NCBI RefSeq assembly: GCF_009766085.1
Contig: NZ_LMUF01000030.1
Location: forward strand, 1 to 64,000
Direction: 5' to 3'
Length of the DNA stretch: 64,000 nucleotides
Source: Burkholderia sp. S171
Lineage (GTDB): Bacteria; Pseudomonadota; Gammaproteobacteria; Burkholderiales; Burkholderiaceae
The notes beneath the pieces were generated by a model. That model was given only the letters and a program-made list of their open reading frames with translations, was not told the DNA's origin and searched no databases. Shown here piece by piece: positions 1 through 10,240 of the stretch. A program made the position numbers and the translations under genes. How positions within the stretch are numbered: position 1 is the first letter of the stretch; every line of letters starts with the position of its first letter.

Positions 1-40
1 CCCCAAACCCCAAACCCCCAAACCCCAAACCCCCAAACCC
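1..40. repeat. C4-5A3 tandem repeat (telomere-like microsatellite)
   Basis: Five units of CCCCAAA or CCCCCAAA followed by a last CCC run; the tract touches the window edge and may be longer. The complementary strand reads GGG(G)TTT repeats with six G-runs, enough for an intramolecular G-quadruplex. It lies 20 bases downstream of the stop codon of the minus-strand MFS gene, so read-through RNA would carry the G-rich version. Confidence 0.9.
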
Positions 41-59
41 GTCCACCGGCGCGAGCGAA

Positions 60-1229
60 CTAAACCACTCCGATACTCGCCCGCCGCGCCCGGCGATCCA
101 ACGACGCCGACAGCAACGTCAATCCAAACGCGCCACAGGCCATCACCACGCCAACCCACGGCAACATACTGAGCGAGGCACCCGCGCCAATCGTCATCCC
201 GCCAAGCCACGCGCCCGTCGCATTGCCGAGATTGAATGCACCCTGATTCAACGTAGACGCAAGATTCGGCGCATCGCTCGCGCGATTCACGATCAACATC
301 TGCAACGGCGGAACGATCGCGAAAGCGAGCACGCCCCATACAAAAATGGTGATCATTGCGGGAATGGCAGCGTGCATCGTAGCGGCGAAAATGGCCTGGA
401 CCAGGATGATCAATACCAGAAACGTCAGCAGCGAGCGCAGTAGCTTCCAGTCAGCGAGCTTGCCGCCGAGCGTGCTCCCAACAGTCAATCCAAGCCCGAA
501 CAACAGCAGCACCAACGTGACCGCGTGCGGTGAAAAACCGGTGACGTCCTCAAGGATCGGCGTGATGTACGTGAACACGGAAAAGAGACTCGCCGATGCC
601 AGCACGCTGACGCCCAGCACCATCAGCACTTGCGGATTCTTGAGCACGTTGAATTCGCGCAGGATGCTCGATTCCCGCATCTCGATGTGCTTCGGCAGGC
701 ACACGGCGAGCGCACCCGCCGCACCCAAGCCGATCAGTGTCACCACCCAGAACGTCGCGCGCCAACCGGCCACTTGACCGAGCGCGGTGCCGAGCGGAAC
801 GCCGAGCACGTTCGCAAGCGTGAGGCCGGTGAACATCAGCGCAATAGCTTGCGCGCGACGGTTGGGCGCAACCAGGTCCGCCGCGACCACCGAGCCGATG
901 CCGAAGAACGCGCCATGACAGAACGCGGTCAGGATGCGCGCGGCCATCAGCATCCAATAACCCGGCGCAACGGCGCACAGCAGATTGCCGACGATGAACA
1001 CGCCCATCAGGCTCATCAGCGCTTTCTTGCGCGGCATTTTCGCGGTGACGATAGCGAGAATGGGGGCGCCAATCGTCACGCCCAGCGCATAACCCGACAC
1101 CAGCATGCCGGCTGCGGGGATGGATACCCCGAGATCCCGCGCGACGTTGGGCAACAAGCCCATGATGACGAATTCGGTCGTGCCGATACCGAACGCGGCA
1201 ATGGCGAGGGCTAGAAGGGGCAGAGGCAT
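60..1229 (-). CDS. MFS transporter, DHA1/YdhP-AraJ type
   Basis: A 389-residue inner-membrane protein with about twelve hydrophobic segments, the usual size for a drug:H+ antiporter-1 family exporter. The N-terminus (FGIGTTEFVIMGLLPNVA) is typical of the AraJ/YdhP/chloramphenicol-resistance branch of the major facilitator superfamily, and a motif-A-like stretch (GAPILAIVTAKMPRKKAL) follows the second segment near residues 54-71. It probably exports small hydrophobic compounds or sugars; the substrate cannot be read from sequence. It is transcribed away from the small secreted protein gene at 1469, with 239 bases of shared upstream region. The 3' end runs into the C4-5A3 repeat. Confidence 0.85.
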   Translation of the reverse strand: MPLPLLALAIAAFGIGTTEFVIMGLLPNVARDLGVSIPAAGMLVSGYALGVTIGAPILAIVTAKMPRKKALMSLMGVFIVGNLLCAVAPGYWMLMAARILTAFCHGAFFGIGSVVAADLVAPNRRAQAIALMFTGLTLANVLGVPLGTALGQVAGWRATFWVVTLIGLGAAGALAVCLPKHIEMRESSILREFNVLKNPQVLMVLGVSVLASASLFSVFTYITPILEDVTGFSPHAVTLVLLLFGLGLTVGSTLGGKLADWKLLRSLLTFLVLIILVQAIFAATMHAAIPAMITIFVWGVLAFAIVPPLQMLIVNRASDAPNLASTLNQGAFNLGNATGAWLGGMTIGAGASLSMLPWVGVVMACGAFGLTLLSASLDRRARRASIGVV

Positions 1230-1468
1230 GGGGTAAGCGGTAACTGATGCTGGCCGGTCGCGCGTTATCGGGGTGAAGAACGCAGGCTCGGGCGAGCTGA
1301 AGGAATCAAATTGTACCGAACGTTGTCGGGTTTGCTTGGTGAAAACCCTGAGAGTTGTGCAGTTGATTCAACGAGTTGGGTTTTCAGGCTTGTGGGAGGC
1401 TCTCGGTGTTGCTTTTTGCCATCGGGCGGACTAGGTTGCGGGTTCCTGCTTTTCAACGAAGGACCTTC

Positions 1469-1921
1469 ATGTCTGCATTCCGGCATTTTTTTCCGTTGAT
1501 GGTTGCCGCGCTGATGGCATTCGCGGTCGTGCCGGAGGTGTTTGCTCAGGAAGCTGACGCGAGTGCGGGACCCATCCGCACCACCGGCGGCAGCGTGGTG
1601 TTCGTTCAGCAAGGCGCCACCTTCGAAGCTCAAATCGATGGCAAGCCGTTCGATCAGCTGAACGCCCGCCGCATTGCGCATTTTGACGAGCCGTCGGGGG
1701 CACGGATGATTGTCGAGGCATTCGAGACCGGCTCACCCGAACTTGTTCTCTACGATTTCACCAAGCGTCCGCCCACGGTTGAGCACATGACAAAGCGCAT
1801 GAAACTCACCGGCGTGTTCTGGCAGCGCGATGAAGTGGTGCTGAAAAGTGCCGATGGCTGGTACAGGTTTCAGCGCGGGACGCTCACGAAACTGACGTCA
1901 TCGAAGATGACTTATCACTAA
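1469..1921 (+). CDS. Small exported protein of unknown function
   Basis: 150 residues from the ATG at 1469, which has an AAGGA ribosome site at 1459-1463; upstream in-frame starts lack one. Residues 1-26 form a signal peptide (hydrophobic MVAALMAFAVV core, cleavage near VFAQ-EA), so the product should be periplasmic. The mature part is about 125 residues with alternating strands and no cysteines; I recognise no catalytic motif or family. Its stop overlaps the end of the convergent pdeM gene by 4 bases. Confidence 0.75.
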   Translation: MSAFRHFFPLMVAALMAFAVVPEVFAQEADASAGPIRTTGGSVVFVQQGATFEAQIDGKPFDQLNARRIAHFDEPSGARMIVEAFETGSPELVLYDFTKRPPTVEHMTKRMKLTGVFWQRDEVVLKSADGWYRFQRGTLTKLTSSKMTYH

Positions 1922-2580
1922 GTCCGCACTGCCATCACCCGGTCGCCAGCGACTACGAAAATTCGCTCGCCGTGCGCGCTTGCGTTCACCTCGAAGCCGC
2001 CGGTAAACGCGCCGAATGCAGGAAGCACGCCCACATTCGCAGCAAAACGAAAACACGGCAATCGCGCGCTATCGAGCCGGGTCGCGACGCGGTACACCGG
2101 ATGTTCATGTCCCGCCAACGCATACGCGCCCGTCACGCGCTGCGGGTAATGACACAGTGCCCAAGGCCCGAACCTGTACGGCTCTTCAACCACGTCGAGC
2201 GCGAGCACGTCGGGCGGCCCACCGGCATGGCGATCATGATTGCCTTCCACAAGGATCAGCCGCAAGCCGGCATGCCGCTCGCGCCACTCGGCCAACGCGC
2301 CGAGCGTAGTCAACGCGTGCGACTCACGTGCATGCAGCAGATCGCCGAGAAACACGATCGTCGCCGGCCGATGCATCAAGATCAAGGTGTCGAGCCGCGC
2401 AAGTGTTTCCCCCGTCGAACCTTCCGGCACGGGAATGCCGCGAGCGCGAAACACAGCGTCCTTGCCGATATGCGCATCGGCGACGAACAATGCTTGCCGC
2501 ACCGGATCGAACGCCGCCCGCGCCGCCGACAACACCAGCGCATGGCCGCCAACATCCACTGTCAACGCCTCGAGCATCAT
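1918..2580 (-). CDS. pdeM: Ligase-associated DNA repair nuclease PdeM (MPE)
   Basis: 220-residue calcineurin-type metallophosphoesterase. Metal-binding motifs are visible in order: D35-A-H37, G79-D80, GNHDRH at 113-118, H144 and GHEH at 157-160. Homologues in this gene context are manganese-dependent DNA endonucleases/phosphodiesterases of the ligase-associated DNA damage response. It is the last gene of a four-gene minus-strand operon; its start codon overlaps the stop of the helicase gene by 4 bases (ATGA), indicating translational coupling. A second in-frame ATG follows immediately, so the start could be one codon later. Cytoplasmic, no signal peptide. Confidence 0.9.
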   Translation of the reverse strand: MMLEALTVDVGGHALVLSAARAAFDPVRQALFVADAHIGKDAVFRARGIPVPEGSTGETLARLDTLILMHRPATIVFLGDLLHARESHALTTLGALAEWRERHAGLRLILVEGNHDRHAGGPPDVLALDVVEEPYRFGPWALCHYPQRVTGAYALAGHEHPVYRVATRLDSARLPCFRFAANVGVLPAFGAFTGGFEVNASAHGERIFVVAGDRVMAVRT

Positions 2581-5207
2581 GCGCGCGCCGCCTTTTCCAG
2601 ATCGGCGAGCATGCGCGCGACACGATCAGACAACTTCTCGGTGCTCACCTTCTCGCGCAACCGCGCGATGATCAGTGGAAACGCAAACGGCGTCGGCTTC
2701 TTCGGGCGCGTCAGTGCGAGCCGGCTCGCGCTCATGCTTTTAAGCGCGGCTCGTATCCTGTCAAGTTCGAGTTCCTGCAACATGACCTCCTCTTCGGCCT
2801 GCGCAAGCAGCAGATTCCCGCTGTCATGCTGACGAAAAACTTCATAGAAAAGTCCGCTCGATGCCTGCAGTTGCCGCGCACTTTTTTGTTGTCCGGGATG
2901 CCCCTGAAAGATCAACCCGGACACCCGTGCGATCTCGCGAAAACGCCGCGCGGCAAGCTCGGACGAATTGAGGCTGGCGAGAATGTCGTGTTCGAGATTA
3001 TCGGGCGAAAAAAGTCCGTCTTGTATGAGCGTCTCCCAGTCGAAGGGGCGCGCGGATAGCAACTCAAAGCCGTAATCGTTCATCGATATGGAGAACGTAC
3101 TCGGCTGATCGCGCGCCACGCGCCAGCCGATCAGCGACCCAAGGCCAACATGCGCCATCCGTCCCGCAAACGGATAACAGAACAAGTGATGCCCCTCGCG
3201 CGAACGAATCAGCTCAACCAGCAACACGCCCGGCTCGGGCAGCGCCGACCACTTTGCCTGCAATTCGAGCAGCGGCCGCACGGCTTGCATCTCGGGTTCA
3301 TCGTAGACGCCGTTCATGGCGCGCGCCAGCATCATCAGCGTGGCATCGGCCAGTTCGGACGACAGCGGCATCTTGCTGCCGGCCCATTGAGGCATGGCGC
3401 CTCGCGAAGACGTCGCGCGTTTCACGTACGCGGTCATCTCGCGCACCCGCACGAGTTCAAGCGCGCGGCCGCCGAACGTGAATACGTCGCCGGGCTTCAG
3501 ACGCGAGACGAACGACTCTTCCATCGCGCCGATCCGGCCGCCCGTCATATACGCAATGTTGATGGTCGCGTTGGCCACAATCGTACCGACGTTGTTCCGA
3601 TGGCGCCGGACCAGGTCCTCACGCGGCACGCGATACACCCCGTCAGCATCGAGCGTCACGCGGTGATAGTCGGGGTACGCCGCGAGCGACGTGCCGCCGC
3701 GTTCGACAAACGCCAGCGCCCAGTCGAACTCCTGCTGCGTCAGGTCGCGATACGCGTACGTCGTGCGCACTTCGTCGAAGAGATCGCGCGCCTTGAAGCC
3801 GCCGCCTATCGCAATGGTCACCAGATGTTGGACCAATACGTCGAGCGGCTTGGAAGGCATCTCGCGGCCTTCTATGCGCCGTTGTTCGACGGCCCACCGC
3901 GCTGCCGCTGCTTCCACGAGTTCGAGCGCGTGCGTCGGTACGATGGTCACCCGCGATGCCCGTCCCGGCGCATGGCCGGAGCGTCCTGCGCGCTGCATCA
4001 AGCGCGCGACGCCTTTGGGCGAGCCGATCTGGAACACGCGATCGACGGGCAGGAAATCGACGCCGAGATCAAGGCTCGACGTGCAGACTACCGCTTTCAA
4101 CTGGCCGTTTTTAAGGCCGAGTTCGACCCACGCGCGGACTTCCTGATCCAGCGACCCGTGATGCAATGCGATCAAACCCGCCCAGTCGGGACGCGCCTCA
4201 AGCAGCGCCTGATACCAGACCTCGGCCTGCGAGCGCGTGTTGGTGAAGACGAGCGAGCTGCGCGCCTGGTCGATCTCGGCGGCGACCGGTTTAACCTGGC
4301 GCGTGCCGAGATGGCCGCCCCACGGAAAACGTTCAATAGTGCTGGGAATCAGCGTATCGACGATCAGCGTCTTCGGCTGCGCGCCGCGCACCACGACGCG
4401 CGTCGTTTTCACCGGAGCGAGCAACGCGTCGCGGGCGAGATCGAGATTGCCGAGCGTCGCCGATAACCCCCACACCTGCAAATCAGGCCGCCAGTGCGCA
4501 AGGCGAGCGAGGCCCAGCTGCGTTTGCGTACCGCGTTTATTCCCAAGCAGCTCATGCCATTCATCGACAACCACCAGCCGCACGTGTTTCATCTCGTCTT
4601 CGGCGTTCGCGCGCGTGAGCATCAGCGTGAGACTCTCAGGCGTGGTGACCAGCGCGCTTGGCATGCGCTTGTTTTGCCGCGCGCGCTCGGCTGAAGGGGT
4701 ATCGCCGGTGCGCAAACCGATGCTCCACGGCACCGCGAGTTCCGTCACCGCGGTTTGCAACGCGCGGGCGGTATCGGCGGCGAGGGCACGCATGGGCGTG
4801 ATCCATAGCACGGTGAGCGGCGCCGGAACGCCACGGCTTGGGAGCTTGTCAGAATAGGCCGCCAGCGCGCCCAACCACACCGCCCACGTCTTGCCCGCGC
4901 CGGTGGTCGCGTGGAGCATGCCGCTCGCTCCGCCTAAAATTTCGGTCCACACTTCGCGTTGAAACGGAAACGGTTGCCAGCCGTGGCGCTCAAACCATGC
5001 AGCGAGACGTGCTTCGAAAGGCGTGTCCGCAACGTCCTGGTCGATGACTATCGGCGCGGGCCGAAACAGCTCGGCGACCGCATCGGCTTTCGCCTGAGCC
5101 GCGCGTGTTTTCGGTATCCGACGCGGACGCGAGGCACGACGTTTCGTATCGCTAGTTGGTTGGGTATCCTGATTGTCTATGTCATCGTCATCGACGGGCG
5201 TGCTCAT
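2577..5207 (-). CDS. Ligase-associated Lhr-type DEXH helicase
   Basis: 876-residue superfamily-2 helicase of the Lhr-Core kind, a 3'-5' ssDNA-dependent ATPase/translocase. Walker A ATTGAGKT lies at 100-107, the DEXH box reads DEWH at 215-218, and motif [10 protein letters not shown] lies at 404-411, followed by a winged-helix and the Lhr-specific C-terminal domain. The first 60 residues are acidic then basic and low-complexity, probably disordered. It overlaps the ligase gene upstream and pdeM downstream by 4 bases each. In the family the helicase, ligase and two nucleases occur together, so it likely processes DNA ends or nicks before sealing. Confidence 0.93.
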   Translation of the reverse strand: MSTPVDDDDIDNQDTQPTSDTKRRASRPRRIPKTRAAQAKADAVAELFRPAPIVIDQDVADTPFEARLAAWFERHGWQPFPFQREVWTEILGGASGMLHATTGAGKTWAVWLGALAAYSDKLPSRGVPAPLTVLWITPMRALAADTARALQTAVTELAVPWSIGLRTGDTPSAERARQNKRMPSALVTTPESLTLMLTRANAEDEMKHVRLVVVDEWHELLGNKRGTQTQLGLARLAHWRPDLQVWGLSATLGNLDLARDALLAPVKTTRVVVRGAQPKTLIVDTLIPSTIERFPWGGHLGTRQVKPVAAEIDQARSSLVFTNTRSQAEVWYQALLEARPDWAGLIALHHGSLDQEVRAWVELGLKNGQLKAVVCTSSLDLGVDFLPVDRVFQIGSPKGVARLMQRAGRSGHAPGRASRVTIVPTHALELVEAAAARWAVEQRRIEGREMPSKPLDVLVQHLVTIAIGGGFKARDLFDEVRTTYAYRDLTQQEFDWALAFVERGGTSLAAYPDYHRVTLDADGVYRVPREDLVRRHRNNVGTIVANATINIAYMTGGRIGAMEESFVSRLKPGDVFTFGGRALELVRVREMTAYVKRATSSRGAMPQWAGSKMPLSSELADATLMMLARAMNGVYDEPEMQAVRPLLELQAKWSALPEPGVLLVELIRSREGHHLFCYPFAGRMAHVGLGSLIGWRVARDQPSTFSISMNDYGFELLSARPFDWETLIQDGLFSPDNLEHDILASLNSSELAARRFREIARVSGLIFQGHPGQQKSARQLQASSGLFYEVFRQHDSGNLLLAQAEEEVMLQELELDRIRAALKSMSASRLALTRPKKPTPFAFPLIIARLREKVSTEKLSDRVARMLADLEKAARA

Positions 5208-6874
5208 GGCGGCGCTCCTTCGAGAAAACCCTTGAGCATGCCGAGCGTGTCGGCGTCGTCAATTTGCTTGTCCGTGCGCCATCTCAGCATGCGTGGAAAC
5301 CGCACGGCAATTCCCGACTTGTGGCGCGGACTCGCCTGGATCCCTTCGAAGCCGATCTCGAACACGAGCGTCGGCGTGACGCTGCGCACGGGCCCGAACT
5401 TTTCGATGGTCGTCTTGCGCACGACCGCATCGACCTTGCGCATCTCTTCGTCCGTCAAACCGGAATACGCCTTCGCGAAGGGCACCAAAGTGCGCACGCC
5501 ATCGGCTTCGTCCCACACGGCGAACGTGAAGTCGGTGTACAAACTCGCGCGCCGGCCGTGGCCGCGTTGCGCGTAAAGCAAAACGGCGTCGATGGCGTAG
5601 GGATCGATCTTCCATTTCCACCATGTCCCGGATGCCTTCGTGCGCCCCACACCATAAAGCGATTCACGTCCCTTCAGCATCAAGCCTTCAACGCCTCGGC
5701 TGCGGCTTTCTTCGCGCAATGCGGCGAGGGTTTCCCAGTCGGGCGCGTCAACCATCGGCGACACCCGCAGCAAGTCAACGGCCAGTGTCTCGCCCAACGC
5801 GGTGGCCAATGCATCGAGTTGCGCGCGGCGTTCGATCAACGGCGTGACACGCAGATCGCGGCCATTGGCTTCCAGCAGGTCATAGGCGAGAAACGTAGCA
5901 GGCGAATCGGCGAGTACTTTCTTCGACAAGGTCTTGCGCGTGATGCGTGGCTGCAGTCGCGCAAACGGCAAGGGTGCATCGCCGCCGGGTTCCCACGCGA
6001 GAATTTCGCCGTCTATGACGGTGCCGTCGGCCAGCGCAGCACCGAGCGACGCGAGTTCGGGAAAGCGGTCGGTGATGAGATCTTCACCGCGCGACCACAG
6101 CCACGCCTGGCCGCCGCGTTTCACCAGTTGTGCGCGAATCCCGTCCCACTTCCACTCGATAACCCACTCCGACGGCGCGCCGAGCGTCGCCGGATCGGCT
6201 TGCAAAGGATGAGCCAGGAAAAATGGGTAGGGCAAGCCGAGATCGCTCTCATGCGGCGTGGCGGCGTTGTCATCGTCCGGGCTTTCCGGTGCGATCAGCC
6301 GCAGATAACGCGCCGCGCCCGGCGCTTGCTGCGAATCGGTCCAGCCGACCATACGCTGGGCAATGCGTTTGTGATCCACACCCGCGACTTCAGCGAGCGC
6401 GCGCACGACGAGTTGGCGCGCGACCCCCACGCGAAACCCTCCGCCTATCAGCTTGGTCAACAAAAAACGTTCGCTCCAGTCGAGTTCGTCCCAGTAGCCG
6501 AGCAAACGCGTTCGAAGCTCGCCGGGCTCCTTGCCGCGCAAAGTCAGTACGCGTTCCTCGATCCATTGCGCGAGGCCGAGTTCGGATGTGCGCTGCGCGG
6601 GCGGCAGGATATGCGCGATGGTTTCGGCCAGATCGCCGACCGCCTGATACGACTCGTCGAAGAGCCATTCCGGCAAGCCGGCGCGCTCGCGGGCGAACTC
6701 GCTGAGAAGGCGGGTGGGTACCGATTGGCGAGGTTTGCCGCCGCTGAGAAAGTACGACGCCCACGCGGCGTCCTCGGGTTCGGCCGCCGAGAAATACGCG
6801 ATCAGCGCCTCGAGTTTTTCTTTCGTCGACGTGGTGCTGTCCAGAGCGGTGTAGAGCGCAGCGAAGCGTTTCAT
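5204..6874 (-). CDS. ATP-dependent DNA ligase (cluster-associated)
   Basis: 556-residue ATP-dependent DNA ligase. The adenylation motif EWKWDGIR places the nucleophilic lysine at residue 242, after an N-terminal DNA-binding domain. The later motifs [13 protein letters not shown] and the WWKWK motif are present, so the nucleotidyltransferase and OB domains look complete. There is no polymerase or phosphoesterase fusion, which separates it from LigD-type end-joining ligases. It overlaps the exonuclease gene and the helicase gene by 4 bases on either side. The replicative NAD-dependent ligase should be elsewhere; this enzyme is expected to act in repair. Confidence 0.93.
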   Translation of the reverse strand: MKRFAALYTALDSTTSTKEKLEALIAYFSAAEPEDAAWASYFLSGGKPRQSVPTRLLSEFARERAGLPEWLFDESYQAVGDLAETIAHILPPAQRTSELGLAQWIEERVLTLRGKEPGELRTRLLGYWDELDWSERFLLTKLIGGGFRVGVARQLVVRALAEVAGVDHKRIAQRMVGWTDSQQAPGAARYLRLIAPESPDDDNAATPHESDLGLPYPFFLAHPLQADPATLGAPSEWVIEWKWDGIRAQLVKRGGQAWLWSRGEDLITDRFPELASLGAALADGTVIDGEILAWEPGGDAPLPFARLQPRITRKTLSKKVLADSPATFLAYDLLEANGRDLRVTPLIERRAQLDALATALGETLAVDLLRVSPMVDAPDWETLAALREESRSRGVEGLMLKGRESLYGVGRTKASGTWWKWKIDPYAIDAVLLYAQRGHGRRASLYTDFTFAVWDEADGVRTLVPFAKAYSGLTDEEMRKVDAVVRKTTIEKFGPVRSVTPTLVFEIGFEGIQASPRHKSGIAVRFPRMLRWRTDKQIDDADTLGMLKGFLEGAPP

Positions 6875-8058
6875 CGCGCGTCCGCCTCGGACGAAGAAGG
6901 AGGAGGAGGTTCGACGGCTTGTTGCTCTGACGAGCTCGCCTGGCCGGTTTCCGCCGCGTCGGCTTCGATTGCGTCATCGCCGTATTCGGTCGTGAACGCG
7001 CCCGCTTCCAGACCTTGTTCGCGCAGCCAGCGCACCATCGGCTCGATTTGTCCGTGCGTGACGATCACGCGTTGCGCGCCGGTTGCACCAATTGCTGTCT
7101 GCAAACCCGGCCAGTCGGCGTGATCGGACAGCACGAAGCCGCGGTCCAGGCCGCGTCGCCGGCGCGTGCCACGCAACCGCATCCAGCCCGATGCAAACGC
7201 GTCGCTATAGTCGCCAAAGCGACGCATCCACGCGCTGCCTTGCGCGGACGGCGGCGCGATGATCAGCGCGCCCTTGAACGCGGTCTTGTCTTTCGCGGCG
7301 ATGTCGCTGACCGGCCGCGTCAGCGGCAGATCCACGCCCGCTTGCGCGTACGCCCGATTCAGCGGTTCCACGGCGCCATGGCAAAAGATTGGTCCGATGG
7401 CCGGATCGACGCCTGCAAGAATCCGCTGCGCCTTGCCAAACGAGTAGCAGAACAGCACGGAAGCCCGGCCTTCGGCCGCGTTATGCCGCCACCATGAATT
7501 GATGCCGTCGAAGACCACGCGGGACGGTTCCCATCGATAAATCGGCAGGCCGAAGGTGGATTCCGTAATGAATGTGTCGCAGCGAACCGGTTCGAACGGT
7601 GCGCAAGTGGGATCGGGCTCGACCTTGTAGTCACCCGAGGCGACCCACACCCGGCCCGCGTGTTCCACCCGCACTTGCGCGGAACCGAGCACGTGGCCGG
7701 CCGGATGCAGGGACACCGAGACGCCGTTTACGACCAGTCGCTCGCCGTAGGGGACACCTTGCAGGGAGATACCGGGCAACCGCGACAGCAACACGCCGAC
7801 GCTCGCTTCGGCTGCGAGATAACTTGCATGCCCGAAGCGGGCGTGATCGGCATGGGCGTGAGTGATGATTGCCCGATCAACAGGGCGCCACGGGTCGATG
7901 TAGAAATCGCCCGGCGGGCAATAAAGGCCTTCTGGCCTCGCGACAATCAAGTCTTGCGATGCGTCCAACCAAATCCCCACTCGCGAAAAGAAAATAACGA
8001 CAAAATAAAGAGGGCCAATACGCTGGAACGCAACGCATCGCAGCGGCTGAAATGGCAT
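6871..8058 (-). CDS. Ligase-associated DNA exonuclease, metallo-beta-lactamase fold
   Basis: First gene of the repair operon. The product is a beta-CASP-like metallo-beta-lactamase enzyme with the zinc motif HAHADH (residues 67-72 counted from the ATG at 8058), later histidines in AGHVLGS and the C-terminal LSDHADWPGL. Family members are annotated as ligase-associated exonucleases, related to mRNA 3'-end processing factors. The start is uncertain: the ATG at 8058 gives about 35 residues not expected in the family, which normally begins close to DLIVARPEG. A GTG at 7980 or TTG codons at 7968 or 7950 would fit better, though none has a convincing ribosome site. The C-terminus is glutamate/serine-rich. 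Confidence 0.88.
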   Translation of the reverse strand: MPFQPLRCVAFQRIGPLYFVVIFFSRVGIWLDASQDLIVARPEGLYCPPGDFYIDPWRPVDRAIITHAHADHARFGHASYLAAEASVGVLLSRLPGISLQGVPYGERLVVNGVSVSLHPAGHVLGSAQVRVEHAGRVWVASGDYKVEPDPTCAPFEPVRCDTFITESTFGLPIYRWEPSRVVFDGINSWWRHNAAEGRASVLFCYSFGKAQRILAGVDPAIGPIFCHGAVEPLNRAYAQAGVDLPLTRPVSDIAAKDKTAFKGALIIAPPSAQGSAWMRRFGDYSDAFASGWMRLRGTRRRRGLDRGFVLSDHADWPGLQTAIGATGAQRVIVTHGQIEPMVRWLREQGLEAGAFTTEYGDDAIEADAAETGQASSSEQQAVEPPPPSSSEADAR

Positions 8059-8225
8059 TGGACCATAGCAAATGGCATGCCGCCGCGCGGTAATAAAGAT
8101 GGAATACGGTAGTAAATGTATTGGTATGAAGAATAAATTGAATATCGGAAAAACTGATTTATCGACGGAAAGTATAAAAACAACCCGTCAATAAATTCCG
8201 TATTCGAATCCTGCAATTGAATTGT

Positions 8226-9224
8226 TCAGGGAAATGCTTGATGGCGCGGGGAGCCGTCGAACCAGGCTTTTACATTGCCGAGCGTGGTGATGGCGATTTC
8301 GCTGAGGGCTTCGCGCGTGAAGAAAGCTTGATGCGAGGTGACGATAACATTTGGGAAGGACAATAGCCGCGCGAGCACGTCGTCTTGCAGCATGTGATTC
8401 GAATGGTCTTCGAAAAAGAGGCCGCCTTCTTCCTCGTAGACGTCCAAGCCAAGATGGCCGAGTTGCCCGCTTTTCAACGCGCCAATGAGCGCGCGGCTAT
8501 CGATCAAACCGCCGCGGCCCGTATTAATCAGCATGGCGCCGCGTTTCATGCGGGCGAGTGCGGCGGTATCGATGAGGTGATAAGTGGAGGGTAAGAGCGG
8601 GCAATGCAGGCTGACAATGTCCGACTCCGCCAAGAGGATATCGAGCGGAACACAGCGCGCTCCGGCTTCGAGAAGATCGGCTGCTGGCGGTCCAGGATCA
8701 AACGCCAGCAGCGTCATCCCGAAACCGGCCATGATGCGGCCGAATACCCGCCCGATTACGCCTGTGCCAATAATGCCAAGCGTCTTGCCGTGCAGGTCAA
8801 AACCCAATAGTCCGTTAAGCGAAAAATCGCCGTCACGAGTCCGGGCATAAGCGCGATGCAACTTGCGATTCAGCGTCAGGATCAGTCCGGCCGCATGCTC
8901 AGCCACCGCATGCGGAGAATAAGCCGGGACACGCACCACGCCAATTCCGAGCCGGGCTGCCGCTGCCAGATCGACGTGATTAAAACCTGCCGAGCGCAGC
9001 GCCACGAGCTGCGTGCCGCCCTCGCGAAGGATTTCCAGGACTGCTTCATCAAGGATGTCATTCACGAAAGGGCATACCACTGCGCACCCGTAAGCAAGAA
9101 TCGCCGTTTGCGCGTCAAGTTGTGATTCCTGGAACTGCAGAGAGTAACCAAACGCCGCGTTTGCGTCAGTGAATACATCGCGATCATATTGCCGGCTGCT
9201 GAAGACGATCATATGAATCGGCAT
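8226..9224 (-). CDS. ldhA: D-lactate dehydrogenase, fermentative type
   Basis: 332-residue D-2-hydroxyacid dehydrogenase, close in length and pattern to enterobacterial LdhA (NADH-dependent reduction of pyruvate to D-lactate). It has the NAD-binding GTGVIGR motif near residue 152, the substrate arginine in LRSAGFNHVD, and the catalytic histidine in VTSHQAFFT near the C-terminus. The DVYEEEGGLFFED stretch is characteristic of the D-LDH branch. Start ATG at 9224 follows a GGGAGA ribosome site. It lies 35 bases downstream of the LysR gene on the same strand, so the two are probably co-transcribed. A broader 2-ketoacid reductase activity cannot be excluded. Confidence 0.85.
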   Translation of the reverse strand: MPIHMIVFSSRQYDRDVFTDANAAFGYSLQFQESQLDAQTAILAYGCAVVCPFVNDILDEAVLEILREGGTQLVALRSAGFNHVDLAAAARLGIGVVRVPAYSPHAVAEHAAGLILTLNRKLHRAYARTRDGDFSLNGLLGFDLHGKTLGIIGTGVIGRVFGRIMAGFGMTLLAFDPGPPAADLLEAGARCVPLDILLAESDIVSLHCPLLPSTYHLIDTAALARMKRGAMLINTGRGGLIDSRALIGALKSGQLGHLGLDVYEEEGGLFFEDHSNHMLQDDVLARLLSFPNVIVTSHQAFFTREALSEIAITTLGNVKAWFDGSPRHQAFP

Positions 9225-9259
9225 CGGACGGTCTCCCTGCCAGTCAGTCAGGTAATCAA

Positions 9260-10240
9260 TCAGTTAGCGATTGCGGTTGCCGGAGGCACCATGGAAAGTC
9301 GCGCGAGAATGGTTTCCGGCTGCGGCAGTCCGACTTCCCCGCCCGGGCCCATATGTTCGAGCGTGTAGTCAATGAAGGCGCGTGTCTTGGCCGGCAGATA
9401 CTGCCGTCCCGGATAAACGATAGACACCTTCACGTCCGGATCATCAATAGCATAATCACCCAATACCCGTACCAGTGAGCCGTTCTCCAGATCCGCCGCG
9501 ACAATGCCTTCCGGAATGATCGAAATGCCCATGTGCGCAAGCGTTCCGAGCCGCACCATCAATGCGCTGTTAACCGTATAAACAGGGGCGAGCGTGACTT
9601 GGTCGGCGCTGCCGTTGTTACGATGCCGGAAGTGCCAGGTGGCGCTGCGCATTTCGCTGGGGAGCGCCACGAACGCGTGGTGCAGCAAATCGGCCGGTGT
9701 GCTCGGCGAGCCGTGCTCTTCCAGATAAGCGGGCGTGGCGACGGGAATCAGCGTGTTGGTGGCGACCGGGCGCTCTACTAACGCGGTGCTCGTCACCATG
9801 AATGCCGTGACAATACCGACATCAAATCCGTCTTCCACCAGATCCACATGACGCTCTGATAAGGTGAGCCGTACGTTCACCTTTGGATAGACCTGCCGGA
9901 ATCCATCAATCAATGGCGTCAGAGCCATGAGCGAAAGCGATCCGGATGCCACTACGCGCAATGTGCCGCTGGGGTCGCCCTCGGTATGCGCCACCATTGA
10001 CTCGAGATGATCGAGTTCTTCAAGCAATGCGCGGCAGCCTTCGAGATAACGCGTGCCGGCTTCAGTAAGAGACAGGTTACGAGTAGTGCGATTGATTAAC
10101 CGAGTGCGTAAATGCGCTTCCAGCATTGCAATTGCGCGAGTGACAAGCGCGTTTGATACATCGAGTTGCTGTGCGGCACGCCGAAAACTCTCGGTTTCTG
10201 ACACCCGCACGAACACACGCATGGCATGAATTTGATTCAT
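9260..10240 (-). CDS. LysR-family transcriptional regulator
   Basis: 326 residues with the N-terminal winged helix-turn-helix of LysR regulators (RVSETESFRRAAQQLDVSNALVTRAIAMLE, about residues 11-40) and a C-terminal effector-binding domain. The ligand is unknown. It is followed at 35 bases by ldhA on the same strand and is divergent from the AspT-type carrier gene at 10820. By the usual LysR arrangement it may control either or both, acting from the 579-base divergent region. Confidence 0.92.
   Translation of the reverse strand: MNQIHAMRVFVRVSETESFRRAAQQLDVSNALVTRAIAMLEAHLRTRLINRTTRNLSLTEAGTRYLEGCRALLEELDHLESMVAHTEGDPSGTLRVVASGSLSLMALTPLIDGFRQVYPKVNVRLTLSERHVDLVEDGFDVGIVTAFMVTSTALVERPVATNTLIPVATPAYLEEHGSPSTPADLLHHAFVALPSEMRSATWHFRHRNNGSADQVTLAPVYTVNSALMVRLGTLAHMGISIIPEGIVAADLENGSLVRVLGDYAIDDPDVKVSIVYPGRQYLPAKTRAFIDYTLEHMGPGGEVGLPQPETILARLSMVPPATAIAN

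Noticed and set aside
5156..7123. 655-codon open frame opposite the ligase and exonuclease genes
   Set aside because: Long antisense frames are common in GC-rich genes; the ligase and exonuclease on the other strand carry all catalytic motifs.
8200..8220. TTCGAATCC sequence resembling a tRNA T-loop
   Set aside because: No acceptor stem, anticodon arm or CCA partner can be drawn around it; the region is the A/T-rich leader of the repair operon.
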